NCBI RefSeq assembly: GCF_007990505.1
Contig: NZ_AP019822.1
Span: forward strand, 744,001 to 808,000
Length of the DNA stretch: 64,000 bases
Direction of reading: 5' to 3'
From: Pseudoleptotrichia goodfellowii
GTDB lineage: Bacteria > Fusobacteriota > Fusobacteriia > Fusobacteriales > Leptotrichiaceae
The translations under genes and the position numbers were made by a program. A model generated the notes under the pieces. It saw nothing but the letters and a program-made list of their open reading frames with translations, was not told where the DNA came from and ran no database searches. The number at the start of each line of letters is the position of its first letter. Position 1 is the first letter of the stretch. Positions 8,359-18,187 of this stretch are shown piece by piece.

Positions 8359-9549
8359 ATGAGTAATGGTGTATTAAAAAAATTTTTGTCTCCCAAACTT
8401 AGGGAATTAAAAGAAAAAGGACTTTATAATGAGATAGATGTCCTTGACGGTGCAAACGGGCCTGAAATTTTTATTAACGGAAGAAAATTGATTAATCTTT
8501 CTTCAAATAACTACTTGGGATTGGCTACAAGAGAAGATGTTAAACAGGCTGAAATAGAAGCTTCCAAAAAATACGGAGCCGGAGCCGGTGCTGTCAGAAC
8601 TATTAACGGAACAATGGTTATTCACAAAGAATTGGAAGAAACTATAGCCAAGTTTAAGCATACTGAAGCTGCTATTGCATTTCAATCGGGATTTAACTGT
8701 AATATGGCTGCAGTATCGGCTATTATGGATAAACAGGATGCGATTTTATCAGATGAGTTAAATCACGCTTCTATTATTGACGGATGCAGACTGTCAGGTG
8801 CAAAAATAATCCGTTGCAAACATCAAGATATGAATGATTTAAGATTGAAGGCGAAAGAAGCTATAGAAAGTGGACTTTATAATAAAATAATGTATATTTC
8901 CGACGGAGTATTTTCTATGGACGGAGATGTAGCAAAAATAAAAGAAATAGTTGAAGTGGCAAAAGAATTCGGATTAATAACTTATATTGATGATGCTCAC
9001 GGTTCGGGAGTAATGGGTGAAGGAGCAGGTACAGTTAAAGAATTTGGATGCTCTGCTGATATAGATATACAGGTAGGAACGCTTTCAAAAGCTGTCGGAG
9101 CTGTTGGAGGTTATGTTGCCGGAAGTAAGGAATTAATCGATTGGTTAAAAGTTAGAGGACGTCCATTTTTATTTTCGACATCTCTTACACCGGGAGCAGC
9201 GGCAGCAGCAAAAAAATCTATAGAAATAATTTCAACTGAAAAAGATTTAGTTAAAAAACTTTGGGAAAACAGTAGATATTTAAAACAGGAATTGAAAAAA
9301 ATAGGTTATGATACAGGTGTATCGGTAACTCCTATAACTCCTGTTATTATTGGAGATGAAAATAAAACTCAATTATTTTCTAAAAGACTTATAGAAGAAG
9401 GAGTATATGCAAAATCTATTACATATCCTACAGTACCTTTAGGAACAGGACGTGTAAGAAATATGCCTCAAGCAAGTCACACAAAAGAGATGCTTGATGA
9501 AGTTGTGAGAATTTATGAAAAAGTAGGAAAAGAACTTAAAGTAATTTAA
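8359..9549 (+). CDS. kbl: 2-amino-3-ketobutyrate CoA ligase (glycine C-acetyltransferase)
   Basis: A 396-residue PLP enzyme of the alpha-oxoamine synthase family. It cleaves 2-amino-3-oxobutyrate with CoA to glycine and acetyl-CoA. Key features are SSNNYLGLA near residue 50, [28 protein letters not shown], the [13 protein letters not shown]-binding motif and the Schiff-base Lys in [17 protein letters not shown] and 5-ALA synthase share this fold, but the adjoining threonine dehydrogenase gene, 47 bp downstream, selects the Kbl function. The start has ggaggt 8 bases upstream. Product glycine can feed the glycine reductase encoded at 55-61 kb. Confidence 0.93.
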   Translation: MSNGVLKKFLSPKLRELKEKGLYNEIDVLDGANGPEIFINGRKLINLSSNNYLGLATREDVKQAEIEASKKYGAGAGAVRTINGTMVIHKELEETIAKFKHTEAAIAFQSGFNCNMAAVSAIMDKQDAILSDELNHASIIDGCRLSGAKIIRCKHQDMNDLRLKAKEAIESGLYNKIMYISDGVFSMDGDVAKIKEIVEVAKEFGLITYIDDAHGSGVMGEGAGTVKEFGCSADIDIQVGTLSKAVGAVGGYVAGSKELIDWLKVRGRPFLFSTSLTPGAAAAAKKSIEIISTEKDLVKKLWENSRYLKQELKKIGYDTGVSVTPITPVIIGDENKTQLFSKRLIEEGVYAKSITYPTVPLGTGRVRNMPQASHTKEMLDEVVRIYEKVGKELKVI

Positions 9550-9596
9550 ATTTTATATGATTAATAAAAATAAAAAATTCAGGGAGGAATTTTATT

Positions 9597-10559
9597 ATGA
9601 AAAAGGTTTTAATTACAGGTGCAACGGGGCAAATAGGTACGGAACTTACAATCAGACTTAGAAAAGATTTGGGAATAGAAAACGTTATAGCAACAGACAT
9701 AAAAACGGGAGAAATAGCCGATGAAGGAATTTTTGAAATATTAGATGTAAAAGATTATGATAAGTTTTTAAAATTGGCTAAAAATAATAAAGTAGACACT
9801 ATTATACATTTAGCATCTATACTTTCGGCAACGGCTGAAAAAAATCCTTTAGGTGCATGGAGATTAAATATGGACGGACTTGTAAATGCTTTGGAAACTG
9901 CAAAAGAATGTCATGCTCAATTATTTGCACCTTCGTCTATTGCAGCATTCGGAGATGATACTCCAAAAGATCATACACCTCAAGACACATTAATGCACCC
10001 AAACACAATATACGGAGTAACAAAAGTTTCAGGAGAATTATTATGTGATTATTATTATACTAAATTCGGTGTAGATACAAGGTCCGTAAGATTTCCGGGA
10101 TTGATTTCTCATAAAACTCTTCCAGGAGGTGGAACTACCGATTATGCAGTTCATATTTATTATGATGCATTGACCAAAGGGGAGTATACAAGTTTTATAG
10201 ATAAAGGAACTTATATGGACATGATGTATATGGATGATGCCATTGATGCTATTATCAATATTTTAAATGCCGATCCTTCACAACTTAAACATAGAAACAG
10301 TTTTAATATTACGGCAACGAGTTTTGAGCCTGAACAGTTGGCGGCTACTATTAAAAAATATATACCGGAATTCAAATTAAAATATGATGTGGATCCTGTA
10401 AGACAAAAAATTGCAGATTCATGGCCTAATTCTTTGGATGACACATGTGCAAGAGAAGAGTGGCATTTCTCTCCTAAATATGATTTAAACAGAATGACTG
10501 AAACTATGTTAAAAGAATTATCCAAAAAACTGGATGTTAAAGTAAACTTGAATTTATAA
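9597..10559 (+). CDS. L-threonine 3-dehydrogenase, SDR/epimerase type
   Basis: A 320-residue extended short-chain dehydrogenase. The NAD-binding GATGQIG is at the extreme N-terminus, IHLASILSA follows, and the catalytic Tyr-Lys pair lies in YGVTKVSGE. The end matches the family (HFSPKYDLNRMTETML). Its position directly behind kbl identifies it as the NAD-dependent threonine dehydrogenase of the SDR class, rather than the zinc MDR type of E. coli. It oxidises L-threonine to 2-amino-3-oxobutyrate, the unstable substrate passed to Kbl. A strong agggagg site precedes the ATG. A symporter gene follows 38 bp later. Confidence 0.9.
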   Translation: MKKVLITGATGQIGTELTIRLRKDLGIENVIATDIKTGEIADEGIFEILDVKDYDKFLKLAKNNKVDTIIHLASILSATAEKNPLGAWRLNMDGLVNALETAKECHAQLFAPSSIAAFGDDTPKDHTPQDTLMHPNTIYGVTKVSGELLCDYYYTKFGVDTRSVRFPGLISHKTLPGGGTTDYAVHIYYDALTKGEYTSFIDKGTYMDMMYMDDAIDAIINILNADPSQLKHRNSFNITATSFEPEQLAATIKKYIPEFKLKYDVDPVRQKIADSWPNSLDDTCAREEWHFSPKYDLNRMTETMLKELSKKLDVKVNLNL

Positions 10560-10597
10560 ATATAAATAAAAACAAATTAAGAGATGAGGAGAGTATT

Positions 10598-11851
10598 ATG
10601 TTAAAAAAAATTCCGTTATTAATTCAAATAATTATAGCAATTCTTTTAGGTATTATACTCGGAAAATTTGCATCTAAGGATTTGGTTATCAGTAAAGCGT
10701 TCAGTATAAATTTTGTCAGAATTCTGGTTACTTTTTCAGATATATTCGGACAGTTACTTAAATTTTTAATACCTTTGATTATCTTGGCTTTTATAGCTCC
10801 CGGTATAGGTGCTTTGGCAAAAGGTGCAGGAAAACTTTTAGGTATTACTACAGCATTTTCTTACGGTTCTACAGTCATTTCAGGATTAACTGCTTTTATT
10901 ACGGCTTCGGTTTTATATCCGATTATATTGCAGGGACAATCAATAGCAAATTTCGGAAATCCCGAAGAGGCTCTTTTGAAAGGTTATTTTATAATAGAAA
11001 TTCCGGCACCTATGCAAGTCATGTCAGCATTGGTTTTATCGTTTGTCTTGGGCTTGGGAATGTCCGTTTTAAAAACAGACGCTTTATTTAAAGTTATGGA
11101 TGAATTCAGGATAATTATTGAGAATATGCTTGAAAAAGTTATAGTTCCGATTTTGCCTTTTTATATTCTTGGTGTATTTGCCAATATGACCGCTGCAGGT
11201 CAGATAACAGGGATAATAAATGTATTTATAAAAGTATTTGTAATGATTCTTATTCTCCATTTGACTATACTTATTTTCCAATATACAGTAGCAGGAATAA
11301 TGACGAAACAAAATCCGTTTAAAATGATTAAAATTATGTTGCCTGCTTATTTTACGGCATTAGGAACTCAATCATCAGCTTCTACGATACCGGTGACATT
11401 GAAATCAGCTAAAAAAATGGGTGTAAAAGAAGAAGTTGCCAATTTTGCTATTCCCTTGTGTGCGACTATTCACTTGTCGGGAAGTACGATAACTTTGGTC
11501 TCATGTTCAACAGCTGTGTTCTTTATGCAGCATGGAATGCTTCCAAGCTGGGGATTGATGATTAAATTTATTTTGTTGTTAGGAGTAACGATGGTAGCTG
11601 CTCCGGGTGTTCCGGGAGGTGCAGTTGTGGCCGCTTTGGGAATTTTGAGTTCTGTATTGGGATTTGATGAAGCAATGCTTTCTCTTATGATAGCTCTTTA
11701 TATTGCTCAGGATTCGCTGGGAACAGCGTGTAACGTCACAGGAGACGGAGCAATAGCTGCAGTAACTGCAGTGTTTGTGAAAAATGAAGAAGAAAAAGAA
11801 AAAGAAAAAGCGACTCAAATAGAAAAGGTTCAGATAAATGAAGTTATCTGA
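10598..11851 (+). CDS. DAACS-family sodium:dicarboxylate/amino-acid symporter
   Basis: A 417-residue polytopic symporter of the glutamate/aspartate/serine-threonine type. Re-entrant-loop features are visible: LGTQSSASTIPVTLKSAKKMG (the serine-rich HP1 region), IPLCATIHLSGSTITLVS, APGVPGGAVVAALGIL (HP2), and DSLGTACNVTGDGAIAAV with the substrate-binding Asp/Asn of TM8. It lies in the threonine degradation operon, so threonine (or serine) is the likeliest cargo, but dicarboxylates cannot be excluded from sequence. The C-terminal tail is Glu/Lys rich. Confidence 0.85.
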   Translation: MLKKIPLLIQIIIAILLGIILGKFASKDLVISKAFSINFVRILVTFSDIFGQLLKFLIPLIILAFIAPGIGALAKGAGKLLGITTAFSYGSTVISGLTAFITASVLYPIILQGQSIANFGNPEEALLKGYFIIEIPAPMQVMSALVLSFVLGLGMSVLKTDALFKVMDEFRIIIENMLEKVIVPILPFYILGVFANMTAAGQITGIINVFIKVFVMILILHLTILIFQYTVAGIMTKQNPFKMIKIMLPAYFTALGTQSSASTIPVTLKSAKKMGVKEEVANFAIPLCATIHLSGSTITLVSCSTAVFFMQHGMLPSWGLMIKFILLLGVTMVAAPGVPGGAVVAALGILSSVLGFDEAMLSLMIALYIAQDSLGTACNVTGDGAIAAVTAVFVKNEEEKEKEKATQIEKVQINEVI

Positions 11852-11911
11852 AATTTAATAAAGAGAAGATTTTTAATTATCAGAAAATAGCAGTTTTAAT
11901 AATCGATCATA

Positions 11912-12011
11912 AAAAAGAAGTTTAAAAAAATTATTCATTGCTCTTAATTTGAAAGAGAGAGAGTAAAAAGAATACGAGCTCTTGTATGAATATTTTTAAA
12001 AACTTCTTTTT
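11912..12011. repeat. Long inverted repeat in the pfkA upstream gap
   Basis: The arms 11912-11938 and 11986-12011 are near-perfect complements (aaaaagaagttt...ttattcat against atgaata...aaacttcttttt). The roughly 47-base centre carries a smaller ctctt/aagag stem. This accounts for part of the 324-bp gap 11852-12178. The rest holds no gene or convincing promoter. It could be a terminator for the symporter operon, a leader structure for pfkA or a non-autonomous repeat. Confidence 0.45.
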
Positions 12012-12178
12012 GTTGTTCAATAATAAAAGTAAAATTCTTTGTTGCTGAAAAGAGAGCAAAAGTGCTAATCCTTATAACTTTAATATAAATATCAAAATAT
12101 CCATTGAAAAAAATCCGAAAAAATGGTACTATTTAGTCGTTAAAGAATTAGAAAGAAGAGAAGGTAGGAGAAAAGATG

Positions 12179-13144
12179 ATGAGAAGAATTGCAGTTTTAA
12201 CAAGTGGAGGAGACTCTCAAGGGATGAATACTGCTGTGAGAGCTGTTGCGAAAACAGCTATGACTAAAGGAATAGATGTTTTCGGTATTAAAAGAGGATA
12301 TAAGGGGATGCTTGAAGACCAGATATTTGAGATGAGTCCTTTAAGTGTGAGCGGAATAGCCGATCAGGGAGGAACAATACTTCTTTCTGCAAGATTACCC
12401 GAATTTAAAGATCCGGCTGTAAGAGCTGTTGCTGCAGATAATTTGAAAAAAAGAGGAATAGACGGTCTTGTTGTAATAGGCGGAGACGGTTCTTTTCACG
12501 GGGCACATTATTTGTATGAGGAACATGGAATAAAGACAATAGGAATACCGGGAACAATAGATAACGACGTAGCGGGAACTGATTATACAATAGGATATGA
12601 TACAGCTTTGAATATAATACTTGATGCTATATCAAGAATAAAAGATACTGCGATTTCCCATGAAAGAACTTATTTATTGGAAGTTATGGGAAGAAATTGC
12701 GGAGATTTGGCTCTGTATTCAGCAATAGCCGGAGGAGCGAGCGGAGTTCTTATACCTGAAGTTGAAAATTCCATAGATGATATTGCGGAAGTAATAAAAT
12801 ACAGAAGATCCGAAGGAAAACTGTATGATATAATAGTAGTTGCCGAAGGTGTAGGAAATGTAATGGAAATACAGAAAGAACTTGCTAAAAAAGTAGATAC
12901 AAGTATAAGAGTAACAATATTGGGGCATGTACAAAGAGGAGGAGCACCTACTGCGTTTGACAGAATACTTGCGACAAGATTGGGAGTTAAGGCTGTAGAG
13001 CTTCTTGTAGAAGGAAAAGGAGGACTTATGGTAGGACTTCAAAGTGAAAAAGTTACTACTCATCCTTTGTCTTATGCGTGGGAAAATTACTATACTAAGA
13101 CTTCTTTTAACGATTATGCTATAGCTAATATGCTTTCATTATAA
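12179..13144 (+). CDS. pfkA: 6-phosphofructokinase
   Basis: A 321-residue ATP-dependent phosphofructokinase that makes fructose 1,6-bisphosphate. Motifs in order: AVLTSGGDSQGMN (ATP site), VVIGGDGSFHGA, the catalytic GIPGTIDNDVAGTDYTIGYDTA, EVMGRNCGDLA and LGHVQRGG (effector/substrate site). The Gly in GGDGS marks ATP rather than pyrophosphate use. Two adjacent ATG codons (12176 and 12179) are available; 12179 gives the family start MRRIAVLTSGGD and an 8-base spacing from aggag. Pyruvate kinase follows after 32 bp, so two control steps of glycolysis are co-expressed. Confidence 0.95.
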   Translation: MRRIAVLTSGGDSQGMNTAVRAVAKTAMTKGIDVFGIKRGYKGMLEDQIFEMSPLSVSGIADQGGTILLSARLPEFKDPAVRAVAADNLKKRGIDGLVVIGGDGSFHGAHYLYEEHGIKTIGIPGTIDNDVAGTDYTIGYDTALNIILDAISRIKDTAISHERTYLLEVMGRNCGDLALYSAIAGGASGVLIPEVENSIDDIAEVIKYRRSEGKLYDIIVVAEGVGNVMEIQKELAKKVDTSIRVTILGHVQRGGAPTAFDRILATRLGVKAVELLVEGKGGLMVGLQSEKVTTHPLSYAWENYYTKTSFNDYAIANMLSL

Positions 13145-13176
13145 TAAATTAAGGAATATTTTAAAGGAGGATAAAT

Positions 13177-14604
13177 ATGAAAATAAAAATGACGAAAGTT
13201 GTCTGTACAATAGGACCAAAAACTGAGAGTGTGGAAATGCTGACAAAGTTAGTTGAAAGCGGAATGAATGTAATGAGATTGAATTTCTCACACGGAGATT
13301 TTGAGGAACATGGAACAAGAATTAAAAGAATAAGAGAAGTAATGGAAAAAACAGGTAAAAATATAGGAATATTACTTGATACTAAAGGACCTGAAATAAG
13401 AACAGGAAAATTGGAAGGCGGAAAAGATATATTACTTGAAGCGGGTAATACTATAGCAATAACTACTGATTATTCTCATGTAGGAAATAAAGATAAAATA
13501 TCGGTTTCCTACCCTGGAATAGTTGATGACTTGAAGCCGGGAAATACAGTTTTGCTTGATGACGGACTTGTAGGACTTGAAGTTACGGAAATAAAAGGAA
13601 ATGAAATAATATGTAAAGTAATAAATACAGGGGAACTCGGAGAAACTAAAGGAGTTAATTTGCCTGGAGTTTCAGTAGGATTGCCTGCATTATCGGAAAA
13701 AGATATTGCTGATTTGAAATTCGGATGCGAACAGGGTGTAGACTTTGTTGCTGCCTCATTTATAAGAAAGGCTTCGGACGTTGCAGAAGTAAGAAAAGTG
13801 TTGGATGAAAACGGAGGAGCAAATATAAAAATCATTCCTAAAATAGAAAATCAGGAAGGTGTAGATAATTTTGACGAGATATTGGAATTAAGTGACGGAA
13901 TAATGGTTGCCAGAGGAGATTTGGGAGTGGAAATTCCTGCTGAAGAAGTTCCTTTCGTACAGAAAATGATGATCAGAAAATGTAATGCTGCAGGAAAGCC
14001 TGTAATTACAGCTACACAAATGTTGGATTCAATGATTAGAAATCCGAGACCTACAAGAGCCGAAGCGGGAGACGTTGCCAATGCAATATTGGACGGAACT
14101 GATGCGGTTATGTTATCGGGAGAATCTGCAAAAGGTAAATATCCTGTAGAAGCAGTACAAATGATGGCAAGTATTTCTAAAAGAACAGATGAATTTAAGA
14201 AATTTAAAAATATAGTAGTTCCTCAAGTAGGATCAGTAACAGTTACAGAAGCTATATCTTTGGGAGCTGTTGAATCTACTCAGTTATTAGATGCGAAAAT
14301 GATAATTTGCTGGACAAAAACAGGAAGAGCTGCAAGAATGCTTAGAAAATACGGACCTACTGTACCTATAATAGCTCTTACAGACAGTGAACAGACAGCG
14401 AGACAGTTGGCATTGGTAAGAGGTGTCAGAGCTTATGTTGAGAAAAATCTTGATAAAACTGACGATTTCTTTAGAAAAGCTAAAGAAGTAGCTTCTAAAC
14501 ACGAAGAAGTAAAAAGAGGAGAACTGGTTGTCCTAGTAACAGGAATTTCTGAAACAGGAACAACTAATACATTTAAAGTAGCAAGAATAGGTGAAGATTA
14601 TTAA
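13177..14604 (+). CDS. pyk: Pyruvate kinase
   Basis: A 475-residue pyruvate kinase converting PEP and ADP to pyruvate and ATP. It shows [10 protein letters not shown] at the N-terminus, [22 protein letters not shown], a B-domain from about residue 70 to 165, then [28 protein letters not shown] and [10 protein letters not shown] with the catalytic Lys and Mg ligands, and a C-terminal allosteric domain ending [12 protein letters not shown]. The ribosome site aaaggagg is 8 bases before the ATG. It is paired with pfkA upstream. A structured region that probably terminates transcription follows. Confidence 0.96.
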   Translation: MKIKMTKVVCTIGPKTESVEMLTKLVESGMNVMRLNFSHGDFEEHGTRIKRIREVMEKTGKNIGILLDTKGPEIRTGKLEGGKDILLEAGNTIAITTDYSHVGNKDKISVSYPGIVDDLKPGNTVLLDDGLVGLEVTEIKGNEIICKVINTGELGETKGVNLPGVSVGLPALSEKDIADLKFGCEQGVDFVAASFIRKASDVAEVRKVLDENGGANIKIIPKIENQEGVDNFDEILELSDGIMVARGDLGVEIPAEEVPFVQKMMIRKCNAAGKPVITATQMLDSMIRNPRPTRAEAGDVANAILDGTDAVMLSGESAKGKYPVEAVQMMASISKRTDEFKKFKNIVVPQVGSVTVTEAISLGAVESTQLLDAKMIICWTKTGRAARMLRKYGPTVPIIALTDSEQTARQLALVRGVRAYVEKNLDKTDDFFRKAKEVASKHEEVKRGELVVLVTGISETGTTNTFKVARIGEDY

Positions 14605-14708
14605 TTATATGATTATGAGGGTTCATTGTGTTCCTTTGTTAATCTGTTATCAGATACTTTAAGACAGAACCTGCATTTTGAGTTGATTTGTTTTGACTAA
14701 AAAAGCAG

Positions 14709-14743
14709 GTAGCGGGAGTATGAGGGCTGAAATAAGCTCTCAT
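14709..14743 (+). repeat. GTAGC-GGAG-ATGAGGG hairpin repeat, copy B
   Basis: gtagcgggagtatgagggc, an 8-base loop, then gctctcat. The 8-bp stem ATGAGGGC/GCTCTCAT has one G-T pair. It matches copies at 2839 and 45869. An outer AGCGG/CCGCT stem encloses it. Confidence 0.55.
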
Positions 14744-14762
14744 TGAACTTTCCGCTTTTTTT
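14712..14762 (+). terminator. Probable intrinsic terminator after pyk
   Basis: The outer stem agcgg/ccgct encloses hairpin copy B and is followed by seven T residues (14756-14762). It lies 107 bp after pyk and ends 24 bp before recR. Two smaller hairpins (14642-14655 and the acctgc/gcaggt arms 14669-14710) lie in the same gap. Confidence 0.55.
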
Positions 14763-14786
14763 ATAGAACAGGAGAAAAAGTTAAAA

Positions 14787-15374
14787 ATGAAAAAATTGGA
14801 TGATTTGGTAAATGTTTTTGCAAAATTGCCGGGAATAGGCAGAAAAAGTGCAATGAGGATAGCCTTTGATATTCTTGAAAAAGATGAAAAAGAAATAGAT
14901 GATATTCTTCATACAATAAAAGATTCTTATGACAATATAAAGCACTGTTCTGTTTGCGGGAATTTATCCGAAAAGGATGTATGCGAAATCTGCATCGATG
15001 AAAAAAGAAACAAAAATGTGATATGTGTAGTAGAAGGAGTAAGAGATATAATAGCTTTTGAAAAATCCGAAACATACAACGGACTTTATCATGTTTTGGG
15101 AGGAAAAATAGATCCGTTGAACGGGGTTACTATTGATGATCTGAATATCGAAAAATTAACGGAAAGACTTGACGGAACGGTGTCTGAAATAATACTCGCT
15201 TTAAATCCTGATTTGGAGGGAGAAACTACAAATCTGTATTTGACTAAAATACTGAAAGGAAAAAATATAAAAATTTCCAAAATCGCGAGCGGAATACCTA
15301 TGGGTGGAAATATCGAATATACGGATATGGCTACATTGGGAAAATCTCTGGAAGGAAGAGTCGAAGTGGAGTAG
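14787..15374 (+). CDS. recR: Recombination mediator protein RecR
   Basis: A 195-residue RecR, close to the usual 198. It has the N-terminal helix-hairpin-helix (LPGIGRKSAMRIAFDIL), the C4 zinc finger (CSVCGNLSEKDVCEIC), and a Toprim domain (VICVVEGVRDIIAFE ... ALNPDLEGETTNLYL). With RecF/RecO it loads RecA at single-strand gaps. It lacks its usual dnaX/yaaB neighbours, since dnaX is 20 kb away. The start has caggag 10 bases upstream. The C-terminus (GIPMGGNIEYTDMATLGKSLEGR) matches the family. Confidence 0.95.
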   Translation: MKKLDDLVNVFAKLPGIGRKSAMRIAFDILEKDEKEIDDILHTIKDSYDNIKHCSVCGNLSEKDVCEICIDEKRNKNVICVVEGVRDIIAFEKSETYNGLYHVLGGKIDPLNGVTIDDLNIEKLTERLDGTVSEIILALNPDLEGETTNLYLTKILKGKNIKISKIASGIPMGGNIEYTDMATLGKSLEGRVEVE

Positions 15375-15419
15375 TGGGATTTTTGATTTTCTAATGTAGT
15401 GATTAAGGAGTAATTTTTG

Positions 15420-16607
15420 ATGAATAAAGAAAAAGATTATAAAAAAATAAATTTAATGTATAGTTTTATAATTATATGCTATGTTATTTGTGAAGGTTTT
15501 TTCGGATACGGTTTTACGTCATTTATATTTAAAAAAGGGATAAATTTGGCTAAAATAGGATTATTAATGGGTTTAACAAATTTTGCAATAATGCTTTTTG
15601 ATTATCCTTCAGGAAATATAGCGGATAAATACGGTAGAAAAAAGATATGCAGTTCAGGTTTTATAATATACGGTATAGGATTAATAGTCTTTGGATTTTC
15701 AAATAATTTTGCTCTCTTTTTAATTTCAGGTATTGTAAGAGCTTTCGGAAGTTCCTTAATTAGCGGAACACCTGAAGCATGGTATCTTGGCGAACTTTCT
15801 AAAATTAATAAATTTTCTTATAAAGATAAGTTTTTACCTATTATAAGGGGAATAGGGTTGTTTTTCGGTTCGGTTAGCGGTATAATGGCAGGAAAAGTAT
15901 CGGAAATTAATATTTCACTTCCAATATATATCGGAGGAATTATAATGATAGTTTCCGGAGTAATTATCGGAATATTATTTGTAGAAAATTACGGAAATAG
16001 AGAAGGAAATTTAATAAAAACTATTAATAAAAATTCAGTGAATTTTTTCAGAAATTCAAAAATGAGAATATTATCAGTATTTGAAGTGTTAAAAACTATA
16101 ATGTTTACAATTTTTATACTGTTATGGCAAATTTTTACTACAAAAGTTATCGGGCTATCTCACAGTAAACTTGGATATTTTTATACAGCAATGTTGTTAC
16201 TCATGAGTTTATCAAGTTTTTTTTCAAGATACTTAATGAAAAAATTAAATAAAATAACAGTTACGATATTAGGATTATTTTTTATAAGCTTTGGATTGAT
16301 AATTTTTATATATAGTAAAAATATATATTTATTTATATTGGGGTTTGTAATATTTGAATTTAGCTTAGGCATAGCTAATACTTCATATTTTACTTGGGTA
16401 TATGATTACATCCCTGAAGAAGTCAGAGCGACATATTCATCAGCATTAAATTCTGTACGGGCTTTTTCAGGTTTTATTATGTCGGTATTCTTGGGAAAAG
16501 TAATACAGGATTTGGGATATAATACAGGATGGATAATTGCTCTAGTATCTACTTTAATTTCGATAATTTGGTTACTAAAAATACACAAAAATGATAAGAA
16601 TTTTTGA
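15420..16607 (+). CDS. MFS transporter, drug-efflux-like
   Basis: About 395 residues and 12 predicted membrane segments. It has an MFS motif-A-like loop, DYPSGNIADKYGRKKIC, between segments 2 and 3, and GIVRAFGSSLISGTPEAWYLGEL, a pattern seen in MFS permeases annotated as multidrug or tetracycline-like. Substrate cannot be deduced. The ATG at 15420 follows aaggag by 7 bases. The gene looks slightly more AT-rich than its neighbours and sits alone between recR and the metK promoter, whose -35 overlaps its stop codon. Confidence 0.75.
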   Translation: MNKEKDYKKINLMYSFIIICYVICEGFFGYGFTSFIFKKGINLAKIGLLMGLTNFAIMLFDYPSGNIADKYGRKKICSSGFIIYGIGLIVFGFSNNFALFLISGIVRAFGSSLISGTPEAWYLGELSKINKFSYKDKFLPIIRGIGLFFGSVSGIMAGKVSEINISLPIYIGGIIMIVSGVIIGILFVENYGNREGNLIKTINKNSVNFFRNSKMRILSVFEVLKTIMFTIFILLWQIFTTKVIGLSHSKLGYFYTAMLLLMSLSSFFSRYLMKKLNKITVTILGLFFISFGLIIFIYSKNIYLFILGFVIFEFSLGIANTSYFTWVYDYIPEEVRATYSSALNSVRAFSGFIMSVFLGKVIQDLGYNTGWIIALVSTLISIIWLLKIHKNDKNF

Positions 16608-16632
16608 CAAAATAAAAAAAATGTATTATAAT
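16604..16632 (+). promoter_or_regulatory. Consensus promoter of the SAM-riboswitch transcript
   Basis: TTGACA, a 17-bp spacer, then TATAAT, an exact consensus pair. The -35 overlaps the stop codon of the upstream MFS gene. Transcription would start about 16640, 15 bases before the riboswitch. Confidence 0.88.
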
Positions 16633-16654
16633 AAATTAACAATTAAATATGCAA

Positions 16655-16756
16655 CTTATCAAGAGAGGTATGAGAGACGCGGCTCGTTATTAGTACCCGG
16701 CAACCTGTATAAAAATACAAGGTGCCAATTCCCGGCATATTAAATGCGAAGATAAG
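16655..16756 (+). ncRNA. SAM-I (S-box) riboswitch
   Basis: P1 arms cttatc (16655-16660) and gataag (16751-16756) pair perfectly. Between them lie the S-box core elements agagagg, the central ggctcg...tacccggcaacc block, and the aggtgcc stretch followed by ccaattcccgg. These match the conserved SAM-I aptamer. It binds S-adenosylmethionine. Its location upstream of metK, the SAM synthetase, gives feedback control; in this family ligand binding normally turns expression off. Confidence 0.92.
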
Positions 16757-16765
16757 AATTAATTT

Positions 16766-16789
16766 CTCTTCTTTGCCGAAGAGTTTTTT
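16766..16789 (+). terminator. Riboswitch-controlled terminator
   Basis: ctcttc/gaagag stem with loop tttgcc followed by six T residues. A competing hairpin pairs ccgaag (16776-16781) plus the T-run with aaaaacttcgg (16800-16810) and would disrupt the terminator. Together they form a plausible on/off expression platform. Confidence 0.75.
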
Positions 16790-16840
16790 ATTTATCGTGA
16801 AAAACTTCGGAATTGTAAATTTAAAATGAAGGAGGAAAAA

Positions 16841-17023
16841 ATGGATTTAGAGGAAGTATTGGTATCAATCGCAGGAATAGCAGGTACTTTATGTGGAATA
16901 GGACTTGCGGTTTATATTGCGATCATTGTAAGACGAAAGACGGAAGAGGCCGTTAAAAAACGGCTTAAAAATAGAGAGAAATCAGAAGATGAAAACAAAA
17001 ATCAGGGAGGAAAAAATGTCTAA
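16841..17023 (+). CDS. Small single-span membrane protein under SAM riboswitch
   Basis: About 60 residues. An acidic start (MDLEEVLV) precedes one hydrophobic, Gly/Ala-rich helix ([22 protein letters not shown]), then a highly charged cytoplasmic tail ([17 protein letters not shown]...). I do not recognise the family. The ATG at 16841 has a perfect aaggagg 5 bases upstream. The stop codon overlaps the metK start by 8 bp, so it is translationally coupled to metK and shares its SAM control. It may be a Leptotrichia-type lineage-specific protein; function unknown. Confidence 0.7.
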   Translation: MDLEEVLVSIAGIAGTLCGIGLAVYIAIIVRRKTEEAVKKRLKNREKSEDENKNQGGKNV

Positions 17024-18167
17024 AAAAATTTATTTTACATCGGAATTTGTATCTCCGGGACATCCCGACAAAATATGTGATCAGATTTCAGATGCCGTGC
17101 TTGATGCGTGTTTAAAAGAGGATCCTAATGCAAGAGTGGCTTGTGAAACATTTGCTACAACAGGGCTTGTAATAGTAGGGGGAGAAATTACAACAACGAC
17201 TTATGTGGATATACAAAGTATAGTGAGAAGTAAAATAGAAGAAATCGGATACAGACCGGGAATGGGATTTGATTCGGATTGCGGAGTAATGAATACAGTT
17301 CATTCTCAATCGCCTGATATTTCAATGGGAGTGGATACAGGAGGAGCAGGAGATCAGGGAATAATGTTTGGAGGTGCTGTCAATGAAACCGAAGAATTAA
17401 TGCCTTTAGCTATGACTTTGGCACGTGAAATTATAATACAGCTCACAAAGCTGACAAGAAATAAAACTCTCACTTGGGCAAGACCCGATGCAAAAGCACA
17501 GGTAACACTGGCTTACGATGAAACAGGGAAAAAAGTGTTAAATGTGGATACGGTAGTACTTTCAGTTCAGCATGATGAAGACATAACAAGAGAGAAAATC
17601 GAAAAGGATTTAAAAAAACTTGTTATAAAACCTGTGCTTGAAAAGTACAATTTGAATCCTGATGAAGTTGAAAAATATCATATAAACCCTACAGGAAGAT
17701 TTGTGATAGGGGGACCTCACGGAGATTCGGGACTTACAGGAAGAAAAATAATAATAGACACTTACGGAGGATATTTCAGACACGGAGGAGGAGCATTTTC
17801 AGGAAAAGATCCTTCTAAAGTGGACAGATCGGCTGCATATGCTGCAAGATGGATAGCTAAAAATATCGTAGCTTCGGGAATTGCCGATAAATGTGAAGTT
17901 CAGCTTTCTTATGCTATAGGTGTAATAGAGCCTGTGTCTGTGAGAGTGGAAACATTCGGAACGTCAAAAGTCGAAGAAAGCAAAATAGAAGAAATTGTTG
18001 AAAAAATATTTGATCTTACTCCTAGAGGAATTGAAAAAGAACTCGAATTAAGAAATCCAAAATTCAGATATCAGGATCTGGCGGCATTCGGACATATCGG
18101 AAGAACTGATATAGACTTGCCTTGGGAAAGATTAAATAAAGTAGAAGAAATAAAAAAATATTTATAA
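17016..18167 (+). CDS. metK: S-adenosylmethionine synthetase
   Basis: A 383-residue methionine adenosyltransferase making SAM from methionine and ATP. Signatures: [40 protein letters not shown], the P-loop-like [21 protein letters not shown], and [29 protein letters not shown] chose the ATG at 17016 (agggagg 6 bases upstream), which overlaps the end of the small membrane-protein gene; an earlier in-frame ATG at 16989 lies inside that gene. Feedback control comes from the S-box riboswitch at 16655. Confidence 0.96.
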   Translation: MSKKIYFTSEFVSPGHPDKICDQISDAVLDACLKEDPNARVACETFATTGLVIVGGEITTTTYVDIQSIVRSKIEEIGYRPGMGFDSDCGVMNTVHSQSPDISMGVDTGGAGDQGIMFGGAVNETEELMPLAMTLAREIIIQLTKLTRNKTLTWARPDAKAQVTLAYDETGKKVLNVDTVVLSVQHDEDITREKIEKDLKKLVIKPVLEKYNLNPDEVEKYHINPTGRFVIGGPHGDSGLTGRKIIIDTYGGYFRHGGGAFSGKDPSKVDRSAAYAARWIAKNIVASGIADKCEVQLSYAIGVIEPVSVRVETFGTSKVEESKIEEIVEKIFDLTPRGIEKELELRNPKFRYQDLAAFGHIGRTDIDLPWERLNKVEEIKKYL

Positions 18168-18187
18168 TTGGGAAAAAGGATAAGACA

